DNA of 64,000 bases from Persicobacter psychrovividus (GCF_036492425.1 NZ_AP025294.1:310001-374000), one strand, 5' to 3'. Shown: positions 35,097-44,467, counted from the stretch's first letter. Numbers and translations are program-made. The notes: generated by a model from the letters alone, not told the origin.

Positions 35097-35218
35097 AACG
35101 GTTTGCATATGGCTTGTGGCGGTTTCGAAGCACTTTCCTGTCCACCGAAACCAAAGCTGGCTGCGAGGGGAAAATTTTGCTAGCAGCCGTTCACCCGCCA
35201 TAAGCTATATGCGTTGTT
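35097..35218 (-). other. attC site, type B
   Basis: 122 bp. Closes the DUF3885-like gene cassette. Confidence 0.85.
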
Positions 35219-35241
35219 GTAGCACGTTTTTATTTATTTTT

Positions 35242-35823
35242 TTACATTCCATCTTCTATGTCAGAAAGCCAATCCTTGTATTTAGCCTTTAGTTTGTCTC
35301 TATTTTCGGTGGTGTTAACAATCACGTCAACTCCACCGTCATAAGGTGCAATCACACATTTCTTTGATGGACTGACAAACATTGCTCTTATTTCATCATC
35401 AGCAATCGCTTTGAGAATTTCATCTCTGTTTCCGTTTTTCCAATTTTCAGTCTTTACGTAAATATCAAAGAACATTTCATCTTCATATTCTTCAGGTCTT
35501 TCCTTGTGTAAGTCAATGGTTAATACTTTTAGAAATTCTCCAAAGTCAGTTAATTCTTTGTAATTGTCATTGGCTATGTCGTTTGTGTAAAGCCCGAAAG
35601 AAATTGCTACTTCTGATTCTTCTCCAATCAGGTCATTAATCAATTGGTTTTGTCGATCAAGTATGATTCTGTACTCGTCCGCAGATTCGGCATATCGTTT
35701 TGACTCAGGCAAACTATGAATCCTAAACCATCTGTCGGGATATATCCATTTTAATTCGTGATTGATTGGAAACGATTCCGGATATTCCTTATTCCAATAG
35801 TCTATGAATTCGCTTTCTGTCAT
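35242..35823 (-). CDS. DUF3885-like protein
   Basis: 193 aa. The segment WFRIHSLPESKRYAESADEY followed by RIILDRQNQLINDLIG is the typical N-terminal signature of DUF3885 proteins, and VIAPYDGGVDVIVNTTENRD matches the C-terminal 'YDGGvDii' part of that family. The protein is soluble, near full length for the family. DUF3885 proteins are of unknown function and often occur near toxin/immunity loci. ATG lies directly after an A-rich leader of about 14 bases from the R' arm. Confidence 0.7.
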   Translation of the reverse strand: MTESEFIDYWNKEYPESFPINHELKWIYPDRWFRIHSLPESKRYAESADEYRIILDRQNQLINDLIGEESEVAISFGLYTNDIANDNYKELTDFGEFLKVLTIDLHKERPEEYEDEMFFDIYVKTENWKNGNRDEILKAIADDEIRAMFVSPSKKCVIAPYDGGVDVIVNTTENRDKLKAKYKDWLSDIEDGM

Positions 35824-35839
35824 TTTTTTAATGTGCTAC

Positions 35840-35963
35840 AACGGTTCGTATAAGAATAGTAGCCGATTGCGTGGTACTTTCCTGTCAAGTTACAAGAAAG
35901 TTGAAGCGGGCTACAACCCTTGAATTTACTACTGTCTCGGCTATTATTTTTATACATTGTTGG
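35840..35963 (-). other. attC site, type H
   Basis: 124 bp. Its R' GTTGGGC fits the classical core GTTRRRY. Closes the ParB-like/nuclease-like cassette. Confidence 0.85.
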
Positions 35964-35972
35964 GCGTAGTAA

Positions 35973-36932
35973 TTATTCTGCCACTGCAAGTTTTTCTTTT
36001 AGTTCCTTGTCTACAAATGGTTTTGAAATCTTATGAATTTCCTTTAAATAACGTCGGTACATTCTCTTTAATATACGTAACCTATCAAAGACTATTGTCG
36101 AATATATTTTCATGTCATCCAACCAAAGCCCAGAAGTGTCCCTAAAGCTTTTTGGAATATAAATTGTAGAAACAGGAGGATGCCTGAATGAAATGCAATT
36201 TTTCCATTTGTCATAATGCGCATCAAATTGTTTAGCCTCCCAATCAAAACCACAAGCACATTGCCCAAAGAATATTGGTCCCGCCTCATTATTATCATGA
36301 TTATACCACGCAACTATATCTAGTCCAAAATCTCCTGATATCTTATCCTCAGAAAAATATGGTGATAATTCAAGGCGTAATTCTTTACTTAATTCTCTGA
36401 TTTTATCAGAGAGCTTATTTTGATTAAATTTCTTAGATTTAATCTTGGACTTACCGAATGAATGCACTTGAGTGAAGCGTGGTAAGTGACTCTTTAAAGA
36501 AAATGTGCTAATCAATTCAAAATTTGAAGTTAAATCACTCATGTGTTCCTTGTAGTAGTCAAGGTTCGAAGAGTATAGAAGGTATAAATAAAAGTAATGC
36601 TTTCTAAACAATTCCTTTTTCAAATAGATAATATTCTCAGAAGTATCAAATTCGAATGGATAAAAGTCTAAATAATGATGTACTCTTGAAGAAACAAAAG
36701 TAAATCTATCAATAACTTTCTGCATTAATCTATCATTAGATTCACTTTCAGTAATGCCTGTATCTTCATTGTCATCATCTGTTGAATCTTTTTCATCAGT
36801 TATTCTATCATACAGAGCATCACAAGTAAGTAGACCATCTGGGTTTTTTAGGCACAATAATTCAATATAGTCAGCCCACTTATTTAAATCTGAAGTCTTA
36901 GGTGTATTGGTAATATCTTTTGAAGTCCTCAT
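35973..36932 (-). CDS. Putative nuclease-like effector paired with the ParB-like protein
   Basis: 319 aa. Residues 1-200 are helical (KVIDRFTFVSSRVHHYLDFY). The segment SGDFGLDIVAWYNHDNNEAG followed by PIFFGQCACGFDWEAKQ (about residues 203-240) resembles a PD-(D/E)xK core: an Asp on one strand, then a strand with Q-x-C/K, with two cysteines that may also bind metal. The remaining C-terminal part is helical. It starts 6 bases after the ParB-like gene and is surely co-transcribed. Nuclease activity is an inference from the motif and pairing only. Confidence 0.5.
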   Translation of the reverse strand: MRTSKDITNTPKTSDLNKWADYIELLCLKNPDGLLTCDALYDRITDEKDSTDDDNEDTGITESESNDRLMQKVIDRFTFVSSRVHHYLDFYPFEFDTSENIIYLKKELFRKHYFYLYLLYSSNLDYYKEHMSDLTSNFELISTFSLKSHLPRFTQVHSFGKSKIKSKKFNQNKLSDKIRELSKELRLELSPYFSEDKISGDFGLDIVAWYNHDNNEAGPIFFGQCACGFDWEAKQFDAHYDKWKNCISFRHPPVSTIYIPKSFRDTSGLWLDDMKIYSTIVFDRLRILKRMYRRYLKEIHKISKPFVDKELKEKLAVAE

Positions 36933-36938
36933 ATATAA

Positions 36939-38042
36939 TTACAATTGAAAATCATCAGAGTCCTTTTTGTTAATCTTATCTTTGATGCTTGAATTAAGTA
37001 ATTTAAGGTATTCTAATAATTCACGTATTGCATCTAAATCAGACATGTCTGTTTCAGAAACTTCTGGAAGAATATTCCAAGCTGTTTTTAACTTATTAAG
37101 TGACTCTGAAATAGAATTTTTCATAATTTGATTAGGATATGAAGTTAATTGCCTTGCCTCAACTAAACTTTTACCATCACAAAATGCTTTTAAAGCTCTT
37201 TCATTACCAACAATTTCATTAAGTATTCTAATATTCCTATTATCGCCTACTCTAGTTTGGTTTTCTAAATTTTTCTCAAAAAGCCACTTAGTTAATTGCT
37301 TTAGATTATTAATATCTAAGTCTTCTAAAGGATTTTCCTGTTTCAAATCTATACCTAGAAAACTAGTTATCTTACTGTATCTAGTACTAGAGTCAGCTAA
37401 TTTTGAAAATTCAAAGTTGTTATCATCAAGATTTTCAATTTTAAAGAATGCTTCTTTTTCAATTATTAAGTATAATTCATAGGATATCACTAATTTCCTT
37501 ACATAATCGGCTTTGCTACCAATCTTTCTAGCAAGTAATCTAAAATATTCGTAATCATTAGGTTCTCCATCAATTTTATAAAGTTGATGGAGATATCTAG
37601 CTTTTGCAAGTGAACTCCAACTTTTAACGCCAGTAACATGCCTATAACCTAAGTAACTTAAAACTTCTTCTCGGTTATCGAAGATAACTACAGGTAATTT
37701 GTGAGGAATATTTTCTTTACTTGACCGCTCTAACACCTGACCAATAGTGGCTTTCATAAAATCAATGCCCACAGGATTACTTAGTATTTTGCAAGCCGCA
37801 AGTCTACGATTTCCTTCAATAATGACAAATCTATTATTTTTTCTAATTGCTAATAGAGGTTCTCCTGGGAAAAAACCATTCGTACTTATTGACTCCATAA
37901 GGTCAATCAATGATGCATCTTTTAGCATCCACCTGATGACTTCATTGGTAGATGAATTTTTTATCTTATTTGGTACTCTTGGGTTTAATGGGTCAAAATC
38001 CAATAAATCAAGTTCTATATATTCTATTGCCTTTTCTTTCAT
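36939..38042 (-). CDS. ParB/Srx-fold domain protein
   Basis: 367 aa. The N-terminal ParB-like domain (residues 5-130) shows LLDFDPLNPRVPN, LIDLMESISTNGFFPGEPLL and RFVIIEGNRRLAACKIL, the conserved ParB 'EGNRRLaA' motif. Residues 140-190 hold a helix-turn-helix-like stretch (SLAKARYLHQLYKIDG, GSKADYVRKLVISY), then a helical C-terminus. ParB-like domains of this kind (CTPase/DNA-binding fold) occur in several restriction and phage-defence modules. First gene of the largest cassette in the window. Confidence 0.75.
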   Translation of the reverse strand: MKEKAIEYIELDLLDFDPLNPRVPNKIKNSSTNEVIRWMLKDASLIDLMESISTNGFFPGEPLLAIRKNNRFVIIEGNRRLAACKILSNPVGIDFMKATIGQVLERSSKENIPHKLPVVIFDNREEVLSYLGYRHVTGVKSWSSLAKARYLHQLYKIDGEPNDYEYFRLLARKIGSKADYVRKLVISYELYLIIEKEAFFKIENLDDNNFEFSKLADSSTRYSKITSFLGIDLKQENPLEDLDINNLKQLTKWLFEKNLENQTRVGDNRNIRILNEIVGNERALKAFCDGKSLVEARQLTSYPNQIMKNSISESLNKLKTAWNILPEVSETDMSDLDAIRELLEYLKLLNSSIKDKINKKDSDDFQL

Positions 38043-38085
38043 TATTATGTTCTCTTAATATGAGAATTATAAGTTATCTAACTTT

Positions 38086-38093
38086 CAAATATA
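38086..38093 (-). promoter_or_regulatory. Putative Bacteroidota -7 promoter element
   Basis: TATATTTG on the minus strand fits TAnnTTTG, 44 bases before the ParB-like ATG, within an unusually long (about 115-base) cassette leader. No clear -33 TTG at the ideal distance. Confidence 0.45.
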
Positions 38094-38158
38094 ACATTTA
38101 TCAATTACTTTATCACTTTTACAACAAGTTACATCACTGCGTCATTTTTATTACGCCC

Positions 38159-38279
38159 AACGTTTAGTATATGGCAAGTAGGGCAGTAGAAAGCATTGAA
38201 CTTTCAATCTTGCGGACTTTGTAAATAGCTCAGAATTTTCAATTTGTCACTAAATGCCCTATTTGCTATATACCGTGTT
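38159..38279 (-). other. attC site, type K
   Basis: 121 bp; TTTAGTATATGGCAAGTAGGGC against GCCCTATTTGCTATATACCG. The 213-aa gene ends inside it. Confidence 0.85.
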
Positions 38280-38900
38280 GTGCCTTGCCTTTATTGGTTC
38301 AAAATTTTCATTTTTCAACAGTTCAGTAAATTTCATTAATTCGGATTCAAGTTGTTGCACAGAAGCGATTGCCGGGTTGTTTATGTCAAGTAACTTAGTC
38401 AAACCCTCAAAATCAAAGATCACATCATATTTATTAAAAAGATGCTCTAGGCGTTTGAATTCATCTTTATCTATCTGCCTATGTTCAACAAGAGCTTTGA
38501 ACTGTATCGTTTTTGAGTTTTCTCTGGTTATGTCACATTTAATTTTGAAATTGTTAACAAAACCTTCTTTAGTTTCTTCAGTGAAAAACCACTTTGTTTT
38601 TTCATTTATAAAAGTTTTTGTAAATCCAATTTTTGGAAGTTTGTCATAGGGTGATTTGGAAAATGCTCGTTTTCTAACTCTTCGTTTTGATAGCCATTCA
38701 AGGTAAGCTATTGCGATAATGAAAATTGGAAATCCGATTCCTGCTACTAACAAGATTGTTATTAATAAAACTGGGTCAGGAAATTGTTCATTAAAATAAC
38801 CGATTATTAATAGTATTAGGGCTAACGATAAAAATATTAAAGAGGTCGCAACAAAGGCGAATCTTAATTTATGTTTATTCAGTTTTAAAAATCCGTCCAT
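38259..38900 (-). CDS. Two-TM hypothetical membrane protein
   Basis: 213 aa from ATG 38900 (MDGFLKLNKHKLRFAFVATS). Two transmembrane helices near the N-terminus (about residues 14-34 and 44-66), a basic loop (SKRRVRKRAFSKS) and a cytoplasmic domain of about 135 residues with strands then helices (FKALVEHRQIDKDEFKRLEH, ASVQQLESELMKFTELLKNE). The frame runs into the attC (KARHNTVYSK). No family recognised. Confidence 0.6.
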   Translation of the reverse strand: MDGFLKLNKHKLRFAFVATSLIFLSLALILLIIGYFNEQFPDPVLLITILLVAGIGFPIFIIAIAYLEWLSKRRVRKRAFSKSPYDKLPKIGFTKTFINEKTKWFFTEETKEGFVNNFKIKCDITRENSKTIQFKALVEHRQIDKDEFKRLEHLFNKYDVIFDFEGLTKLLDINNPAIASVQQLESELMKFTELLKNENFEPIKARHNTVYSK

Positions 38901-38918
38901 CTTTTTTTGGTTGGGCAC

Positions 38919-39041
38919 AACGGTGAGTGTATGATTTCGTAAGGGATTGCGGGCTTCAAAACTATCAAGTTACCACCCAAAATCGATGCGGGTGATAACG
39001 CTCGAAAACCTCTGAAACCCTTATGAATGATACACATTGTT
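38919..39041 (-). other. attC site, type G variant
   Basis: 123 bp; AGTGTATGATTTCGTAAGGG against CCCTTATGAATGATACACA. Closes a two-gene cassette; the 71-aa gene ends inside it. Confidence 0.85.
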
Positions 39042-39236
39042 GTGTGTAGTTTTTACTTTTTCTTCAATTTGCTTTTCCATTTCGATTGCTGATAATTCAA
39101 CATCTTTCTCAAGTAATAATAAATTGTCTCCGATTTTTTCAATAGTCGGACCTAATGCATGAGTAAGCTTCACTTTCCAAATGCAATTCGACACTTCATC
39201 AATTTCCTTTTTCCATTTTTCGAGTCCACTTTTCAT
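39021..39236 (-). CDS. Small helical protein, second gene of a two-gene cassette
   Basis: 71 aa, mostly one amphipathic helical pair (LEKWKKEIDEVSNCIWKVKL, LLLEKDVELSAIEMEKQIEE). The last residues (KTTHNNVYHS) are encoded by the R'' arm and attC. ATG lies 12 bases after the stop of the upstream 143-aa gene. Its size and pairing would suit a partner or immunity-type protein, but nothing in the sequence shows this. Confidence 0.5.
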   Translation of the reverse strand: MKSGLEKWKKEIDEVSNCIWKVKLTHALGPTIEKIGDNLLLLEKDVELSAIEMEKQIEEKVKTTHNNVYHS

Positions 39237-39248
39237 AACAACTTTTAC

Positions 39249-39680
39249 TTATCCATCTATTGAAACTCCAACTTGTTTATTTTTCTCAAAATGAACACTG
39301 AAAAAGTAGTTTTGTCCTTCTTTTTCTTGAAACGCCATTTCAAATCCTTCGTCACGAACTGATATTCCTTTCAGTTCAAAATGCTTTTCAATCGACACGA
39401 ATTCCATTTCTGCTTTTTCAAACTGTTCTTTAAGTGCTTTTTCCGATTCAGCTTTTATTTCCGTTTCGTTATTCAGAGCATTTAGTAAAATCCGTTTTTG
39501 AGTGTCGGCAATTCCGCTTTTATCTCCTGCAATTAGGATTTCAATGTCAGAGTTAAATAATCTTTTATTTATCTGCCAACCAACATCATTTCCTCTCGAA
39601 CTAAAACTCTGAATTTCTCCAAAATCAGAGTCATTTATTCTTAATTTTTTACTTCCAAATAGATTTCCAAATATTCCCAT
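39249..39680 (-). CDS. Hypothetical protein, 143 aa, first gene of a two-gene cassette
   Basis: Begins MGIFGNLFGSKKLRINDSDFGEIQ. The start, a short amphipathic helix followed by an 'iNDsdfGei' strand, is common in DUF6985-like or related small proteins of Bacteroidota. The middle has IEILIAGDKSGIADTQKRI and a long charged helix; the C-terminus alternates strands (NYFFSVHFEKNKQVGVSIDG). Cytoplasmic, function unknown. Confidence 0.55.
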   Translation of the reverse strand: MGIFGNLFGSKKLRINDSDFGEIQSFSSRGNDVGWQINKRLFNSDIEILIAGDKSGIADTQKRILLNALNNETEIKAESEKALKEQFEKAEMEFVSIEKHFELKGISVRDEGFEMAFQEKEGQNYFFSVHFEKNKQVGVSIDG

Positions 39681-39718
39681 TTAGTTTGTTTTTAGTTCGG
39701 TTTGCTGAATTTACACAC

Positions 39719-39840
39719 AACGTTCCGGGTATGAAACGTAGGGCATTTCGGAGCTACGAACTTGTCCACCAAGACGATGCTTGCTAAGAATCCGAAACTT
39801 GCGGAAACCACTGTCAGCCCTATGTTTTATACCCATTGTT
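39719..39840 (-). other. attC site, type F
   Basis: 122 bp; TTCCGGGTATGAAACGTAGGGC against GCCCTATGTTTTATACCCA. Closes lipoprotein cassette copy 1. Confidence 0.85.
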
Positions 39841-39844
39841 GTGG

Positions 39845-40402
39845 CTAGTTTTTTATTTTTTTTATGTCAAAATAGCATTCTCTTACAGGGTTTAAATCTG
39901 ACAATCCTTTGTCACAAAGGGTTTGTTCTTTTTTCCTTTGTTCAATTCCCCTGTCGAAGTCTCTCTTAATTTCTGAAAAGTTGGTAGCAGGACTTTGAGA
40001 ACCGATTCCAACTTTCGTTTTATTAACTGCAATTATTTCCAATACTTCAAAGTCAATTAGTGCATCTCTTTGAATATATGTCAAGTCAAGCAGGTCAAGA
40101 CATTTCGTGTTAATCATCCCGCTTGGAATTTGTCTTCCGAAAAGCCGATTTTGATCAATGAAACATACTCCAATCCATTGTCCGTTTTCGTCTTCATTAA
40201 AGTCCAAGACAATAGCAGACATTTCCGCACTGAAGCCATGAAATTTTAGTATCTGTCCAAATTTTACAGGAAAGCTTTCAATTTCTAGTCCTGTCCAATT
40301 TGGTTGCATCATTTCTGGAATTGATTCTGAGGAATTCGTTGTCATGTTATTACAACTTGAAATTAAAAGTCCAATGGTCAGTATGAATGCTATTCTTGTC
40401 AT
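39845..40402 (-). CDS. Lipoprotein, 185 aa, copy 1 of 4
   Basis: Signal with lipobox MTRIAFILTIGLLISSCNNM (ISSC). The mature protein has strands FPVKFGQILKFHGFSAEMSA, GQWIGVCFIDQNRLFGRQIP and a C-terminal helix with two cysteines (LCDKGLSDLNPVRECYFD) that could form a disulfide. This copy differs from the others (FGQILKFHGF versus FGQVLKFNGF). Four copies with the same type F attC (here, 41119, 48831, 55002) make it the most amplified gene in the window. Function unknown. Confidence 0.7.
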   Translation of the reverse strand: MTRIAFILTIGLLISSCNNMTTNSSESIPEMMQPNWTGLEIESFPVKFGQILKFHGFSAEMSAIVLDFNEDENGQWIGVCFIDQNRLFGRQIPSGMINTKCLDLLDLTYIQRDALIDFEVLEIIAVNKTKVGIGSQSPATNFSEIKRDFDRGIEQRKKEQTLCDKGLSDLNPVRECYFDIKKIKN

Positions 40403-40418
40403 TTTTCAAATTAGCCAC

Positions 40419-40598
40419 AACGGTGTGTATATGGTGCGCTGGGGATTTTATCCTTCCGAAGCTGGCGGTTTATTTCCAAGCCCAAGTTTTGAATCTGTTT
40501 TATTTGCTCTGCTAAATCGATTCAAAACTTGGGCGATGGTTGATTTGGATTTGAGGTTTCATCACCCACAGAAACCCCTGTGCGCTATATATAGTGTT
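40419..40598 (-). other. attC site, type A
   Basis: 180 bp. Closes NC2 at 40599-40993. Confidence 0.85.
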
Positions 40599-40993
40599 GT
40601 TCCTTGTCTTTTCGTCTTGCTTAAAGACTATGATTTTGTGATATCGATTTTCGTTGTTGCATCTTTCAACAACATTACTACCCGCTAATCTTTTCACCAA
40701 ATCAATTATCACACGGCTGTGTTTTCAATCTATTTTGATTTTGTTCGATAACAAATGTTATGGATTACCTCCCTTCTATATTCTTGAGCAAAATCCCTAT
40801 TGTAGTCAAGTCAATTTTAGTTATTGAAACGTCCGAAACATTTAAGTTTGCTCATCTTCTATCGTCCAATTTTCTATTACTAACTATGCATGGTTACTGT
40901 TGAATCGCTGTTTGATATTCGCGATGATTGAAATTTTGGTAGCCTCGTTTGGTTCTGATTTTTGAAATCTGATGACCGACGTGGATTGGGAAC
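40599..40993 (-). repeat. NC2 gene-poor cassette, intermediate form
   Basis: 395 bp, distinct from both the 379- and 400-bp forms (TCACTA lost before ACTATGCATGG). The internal frames are broken. Confidence 0.75.
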
Positions 40994-41114
40994 AACGTTC
41001 CGGGTATGAAACGAGGGCATTTCGGAGCTACGAACTTGTCCTCCAAGACGATGCTTGCTAAGAATCCGAAACTTGCGGAAACCACTGTCAGCCCTATGTT
41101 TTATACCCATTGTT
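40994..41114 (-). other. attC site, type F
   Basis: 121 bp with GAAACGAGGGC (one base short). Closes lipoprotein copy 2. Confidence 0.85.
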
Positions 41115-41118
41115 GTGG

Positions 41119-41676
41119 CTAGTTTTTTATTTTTTTTATGTCAAAATAGCATTCTCTTACAGGGTTTAAATCTGACAATCCTTTGTCACAAAGGGTTTGT
41201 TCTTTTTTCCTTTGTTCAATTCCCCTGTCGAAGTCTCTCTTAATTTCTGAAAAGTTGGTAGCAGGACTTTGAGAACCGATTCCAACTTTCGTTTTATTAA
41301 CTGCAATTATTTCCAATACTTCAAAGTCAATTAGTGCATCTCTTTGAATATATGTCAAGTCAAGCAGGTCAAGACATTTCGTGTTAATCATCCCGCTTGG
41401 AATTTGTCTTCCGAAAAGCCGATTTTGATCAATGAAATATACTCCAATCCATTGTCCGTTTTCGTCTTCATTAAAGTCCAAGACAATAGCAGACATTTCC
41501 GCGCTGAAGCCATTAAATTTTAGTACCTGTCCAAATTTTACAGGAAAGCTTTCAATTTCTAGTCCTGTCCAATTTGGTTGCATCATTTCTGGAATTGATT
41601 CTGAGGAATTCGTTGTCATGTTATTACAACTTGAAATTAAAAGTCCAATGGTCAGTATGAATGCTATTCTTGTCAT
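41119..41676 (-). CDS. Lipoprotein, 185 aa, copy 2 of 4
   Basis: As 39845-40402, with VYFIDQ instead of VCFIDQ (loss of that cysteine) and VLKFNGF. Only one NC2 cassette separates it from copy 1. The full lipobox signal and C-terminal cysteine pair are kept. Confidence 0.7.
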   Translation of the reverse strand: MTRIAFILTIGLLISSCNNMTTNSSESIPEMMQPNWTGLEIESFPVKFGQVLKFNGFSAEMSAIVLDFNEDENGQWIGVYFIDQNRLFGRQIPSGMINTKCLDLLDLTYIQRDALIDFEVLEIIAVNKTKVGIGSQSPATNFSEIKRDFDRGIEQRKKEQTLCDKGLSDLNPVRECYFDIKKIKN

Positions 41677-41692
41677 TTTTCAAATTAGCCAC

Positions 41693-41872
41693 AACGGTGT
41701 GTATATGGTGCGCTGGGGATTTTATCCTTCCGAAGCTGGCGGTTTATTTCCAAGCCCAAGTTTTGAATCTGTTATATTTGCTCTGCTAAACCGATTCAAA
41801 ACTTGGGCGATGGTTGATTTGGATTTGAGGTTTCATCACCCACCAAAACCCCTGTGCGCTATATATAGTGTT
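41693..41872 (-). other. attC site, type A
   Basis: 180 bp. Closes NC1 at 41873-42333. Confidence 0.85.
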
Positions 41873-42333
41873 ATCTCTTTTCATCGTTCCTAATTTCATC
41901 GAATCGATGAGTTTCGTTCTATTATTCTCATAAACTTTCTGTTCACGTAACTTATCATAAATATAAACTCTTATTTATTGATGTCAGGTGCGTCCAATTT
42001 TCACGTTTAGCGATCACCGTTGTTGAAAAAAATGTTTGAAAGTCTGCGGCTTGAAACCATTTATGGTCACGCTAAATTGAATTGAATAAATGCTGAATCA
42101 CGTTTAGCTGTTGTTCGTTTTTCTGCATTGAAAATCGGAAGTCAAAAACCATTTATGGTCGATCTAATATTTTTTGAAATTCCCAATCCATGCGACACCG
42201 CAATTGTCAAATCAACGCTGAGTTAATTTTGATAAACTCTTGTTATACTTCTATTTATTAACACTTTACTTTATAGTTTTCACTCATATGTTCATTCTGA
42301 CAACCAAAATAGCCCGCTATTTTTAGCAGAGAT
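41873..42333 (-). repeat. NC1 gene-poor cassette, full form
   Basis: 461 bp; both ACCATTTATGGT repeats present. Confidence 0.85.
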
Positions 42334-42456
42334 AACGGTCTCGGCTATGAGTAATTGCGTGGTTTAGCACTTAACTTTGCAAGTACACACCAAACTGAAA
42401 ATCCTAACGGATTTTCAGAAGTATGCCAGAACAAGCAATTACTTATAGCCATTGTT
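42334..42456 (-). other. attC site, type C
   Basis: 123 bp. Closes the DinB-like gene cassette. Confidence 0.85.
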
Positions 42457-42467
42457 GTAAGCAGTTT

Positions 42468-42935
42468 TTATTGGTTTAAAAATTCATTCATTTTTTCTGG
42501 TTTCGGATATTCGTTTTTTTGTCTGGCTATTAATATTATTTCTCCCAAATGAAATGATAAATGCGTACTTGAATCTTGAATTAGTTTGAGTTTCTCATTT
42601 AATTTTAAGTCCGACAAATCAAGATTCAATATTATTCTTTCAATTTGTTCTGTTTGATTTTTGAATTCCTCAATTTTTATTTTCCATTCGTTCAAATTAT
42701 TTGGTTTCCATTCAAATATCCAAGATTCAGATTCACTAAAATCAATCTTCGAATCTATATTGTTCAGTTTTTCTATCTGAAATTCTCTCCATATGATCAA
42801 ATGATTTAGTGTTTGCCATATGGTTTTAGAATGTCCCTCTATTAAAATTCCAATTATTTCAACGGGAATGGTTTCAAAAACTTTGAACGTATCGAATGCA
42901 TTTTTAAAAATAAAATTGAAGTTCAGTTTACTCAT
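42468..42935 (-). CDS. DinB/YfiT-like protein
   Basis: 155 aa from ATG 42935 (MSKLNFNFIFKNAFDTFKVF). Four-helix layout with the histidines expected of the DinB/YfiT superfamily: TIWQTLNHLIIWREFQIEKL near residue 42 and STHLSFHLGEIILIARQKNE near residue 125. Such proteins bind a divalent metal with three His and many act as thiol-dependent transferases or are of unknown function. The LNHL and H-x3-H motifs are intact, so metal binding is likely. Confidence 0.7.
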   Translation of the reverse strand: MSKLNFNFIFKNAFDTFKVFETIPVEIIGILIEGHSKTIWQTLNHLIIWREFQIEKLNNIDSKIDFSESESWIFEWKPNNLNEWKIKIEEFKNQTEQIERIILNLDLSDLKLNEKLKLIQDSSTHLSFHLGEIILIARQKNEYPKPEKMNEFLNQ

Positions 42936-42950
42936 TCTCAAATTGCTTAC

Positions 42951-43072
42951 AACGGTTAGTATAAAAATAGTAGCCGGTTGCGTGGCACTTTCTTGTCAAG
43001 TTAAACAAAAGTTGAAGTGGGCTATAACCCTTGAATTTACTGATATTTCGGCTATTATTTTTATACATTGTT
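42951..43072 (-). other. attC site, type H
   Basis: 122 bp (TTAGTATAAAAATAGTAGCC variant). Closes the 224-aa gene cassette. Confidence 0.85.
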
Positions 43073-43084
43073 GGCAACAGTACT

Positions 43085-43759
43085 TTATTTATATCCGTAT
43101 ATTTTAAGTTCAAATTCATCTAAATCATATTCAAAATGACCTAACATATTTATTGCTTTTACAAGCTCATCAATCGGTTGTGAAATAATCTTAGGATTAA
43201 GTTTTTCATCTCTATTTCTTCTTTCAAACTCAGGCTTTCTTGGAATCGAAATCCATTCTATCTCATTAAAATTAAACGGGCCACCTCCAATATCTCCAAA
43301 TCCACTATTATCAAAATGGTCAGAATCAAATTTGTCAAAACTAAATCCAGTTGCAGTGTCAGAAATGAGAAATTTAACCTGAGCGACACTGAAAAAGAGT
43401 TTGTCCTTTTTTAATTGGTTAAATATCTTAAACCACTTTGTATTATTCATATAACTGGTTCGCTTCAAAAGCTCTTTATCCAATTTTTGTTGGTAAATTC
43501 CGAATCCATCTAATTCCAAGTCTGATTTTTTAATTATCAGAGAGTTCTTAATCGGATTGTGATTTGCTAATTGAAAATCGTCTAAATCCCTATCGAATAA
43601 TACCAATACCCTTTCTTTGTCTGAAAGTTTATCATTAATCACAGTCCCACTTTGTCCAATCAATTTCCAATAATCATCGAATTTGTCTACGTCTTCAGGT
43701 GAAATATTTGTCCCTAAAAACGTTTTTAATCTTACTGGCGTATCTTTTCTAATCTTCAT
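43085..43759 (-). CDS. Hypothetical protein, 224 aa, two-domain
   Basis: Residues 1-90 look like a small SH3/KOW-type barrel (GQSGTVINDKLSDKERVLVL, then DDFQLANHNPIKNSLIIKKS). Residues 103-224 start NTKWFKIFNQLKKDKLFFSV and contain FNEIEWISIPR, reminiscent of DUF6678-type proteins, then a C-terminal LVKAINMLGHFEYDLDEFEL. The family call is from memory and uncertain. Cytoplasmic, single copy. Confidence 0.5.
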   Translation of the reverse strand: MKIRKDTPVRLKTFLGTNISPEDVDKFDDYWKLIGQSGTVINDKLSDKERVLVLFDRDLDDFQLANHNPIKNSLIIKKSDLELDGFGIYQQKLDKELLKRTSYMNNTKWFKIFNQLKKDKLFFSVAQVKFLISDTATGFSFDKFDSDHFDNSGFGDIGGGPFNFNEIEWISIPRKPEFERRNRDEKLNPKIISQPIDELVKAINMLGHFEYDLDEFELKIYGYK

Positions 43760-43786
43760 GTGTCACTGCGTCTTTGTGTTGTTGCC

Positions 43787-43965
43787 AACGGTGTGTATAT
43801 GGTGCGCTGGGGATTTTATCCTTCCGAAGTTCGCGGTCTAATCCAAGCCCAAGTTTTGAATCTGTTTTCTTTACTCTGCTAAATCGATTCAAAACTTGGG
43901 CGATGGCCGATTTGGATTTGAGGTTTCATCACCCACCAAAACCCCTGTGCGCCATATATAGTGTT
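43787..43965 (-). other. attC site, type A
   Basis: 179 bp. Closes NC2 at 43966-44344. Confidence 0.85.
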
Positions 43966-44344
43966 GTTCCTTGTCTTTTCGTCTTGCTTTAAGACTATGA
44001 TTTTGTTATATCGATTTTCATTGTTGCATCTTTCAACAACATTACAACCCGCTAATCTTTTCACCCAATCAATTATCACACGGCTGTCTTTTCAATCTAT
44101 TTTGATTTTGTCAGTTAACAAATGCTAAGGATTACCCCCCTTCTATATTCTTGAGCCAAATCCCTGTTGTAGTCGAGTCAATTTTAATTTTTGATACGTC
44201 TGAAGCATTTGAGTCTGCTCCTCTCCTACCAATCCAGTTTTCTACTACTGTTGAATCACTGCTTCGTTTTGATGATGATTGAAATTTTGGTATCCTCGTT
44301 TCGTTCTGTTTGTTGAAATATGATGACCGACGTGGATTGGGAAC
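43966..44344 (-). repeat. NC2 gene-poor cassette, short form
   Basis: 379 bp; start-less open frame from the R' arm as at 7536-7914. Confidence 0.75.
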
Positions 44345-44467
44345 AACGGTGAATTGTATGAGTAGTGGCAGATTGCGTGGTACTTTCCTGTCAAACCGCC
44401 ACGCTGTTTGAGCGGGCGCAAAGCTTGATATTTTGCACTTTACCTGCCATTACTTATACAAAATGTT
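44345..44467 (-). other. attC site, unique type
   Basis: 123 bp; TGAATTGTATGAGTAGTGGCAG against CTGCCATTACTTATACAAA. Inner segment TACTTTCCTGTCAA is shared with types B, D and H. Confidence 0.8.
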
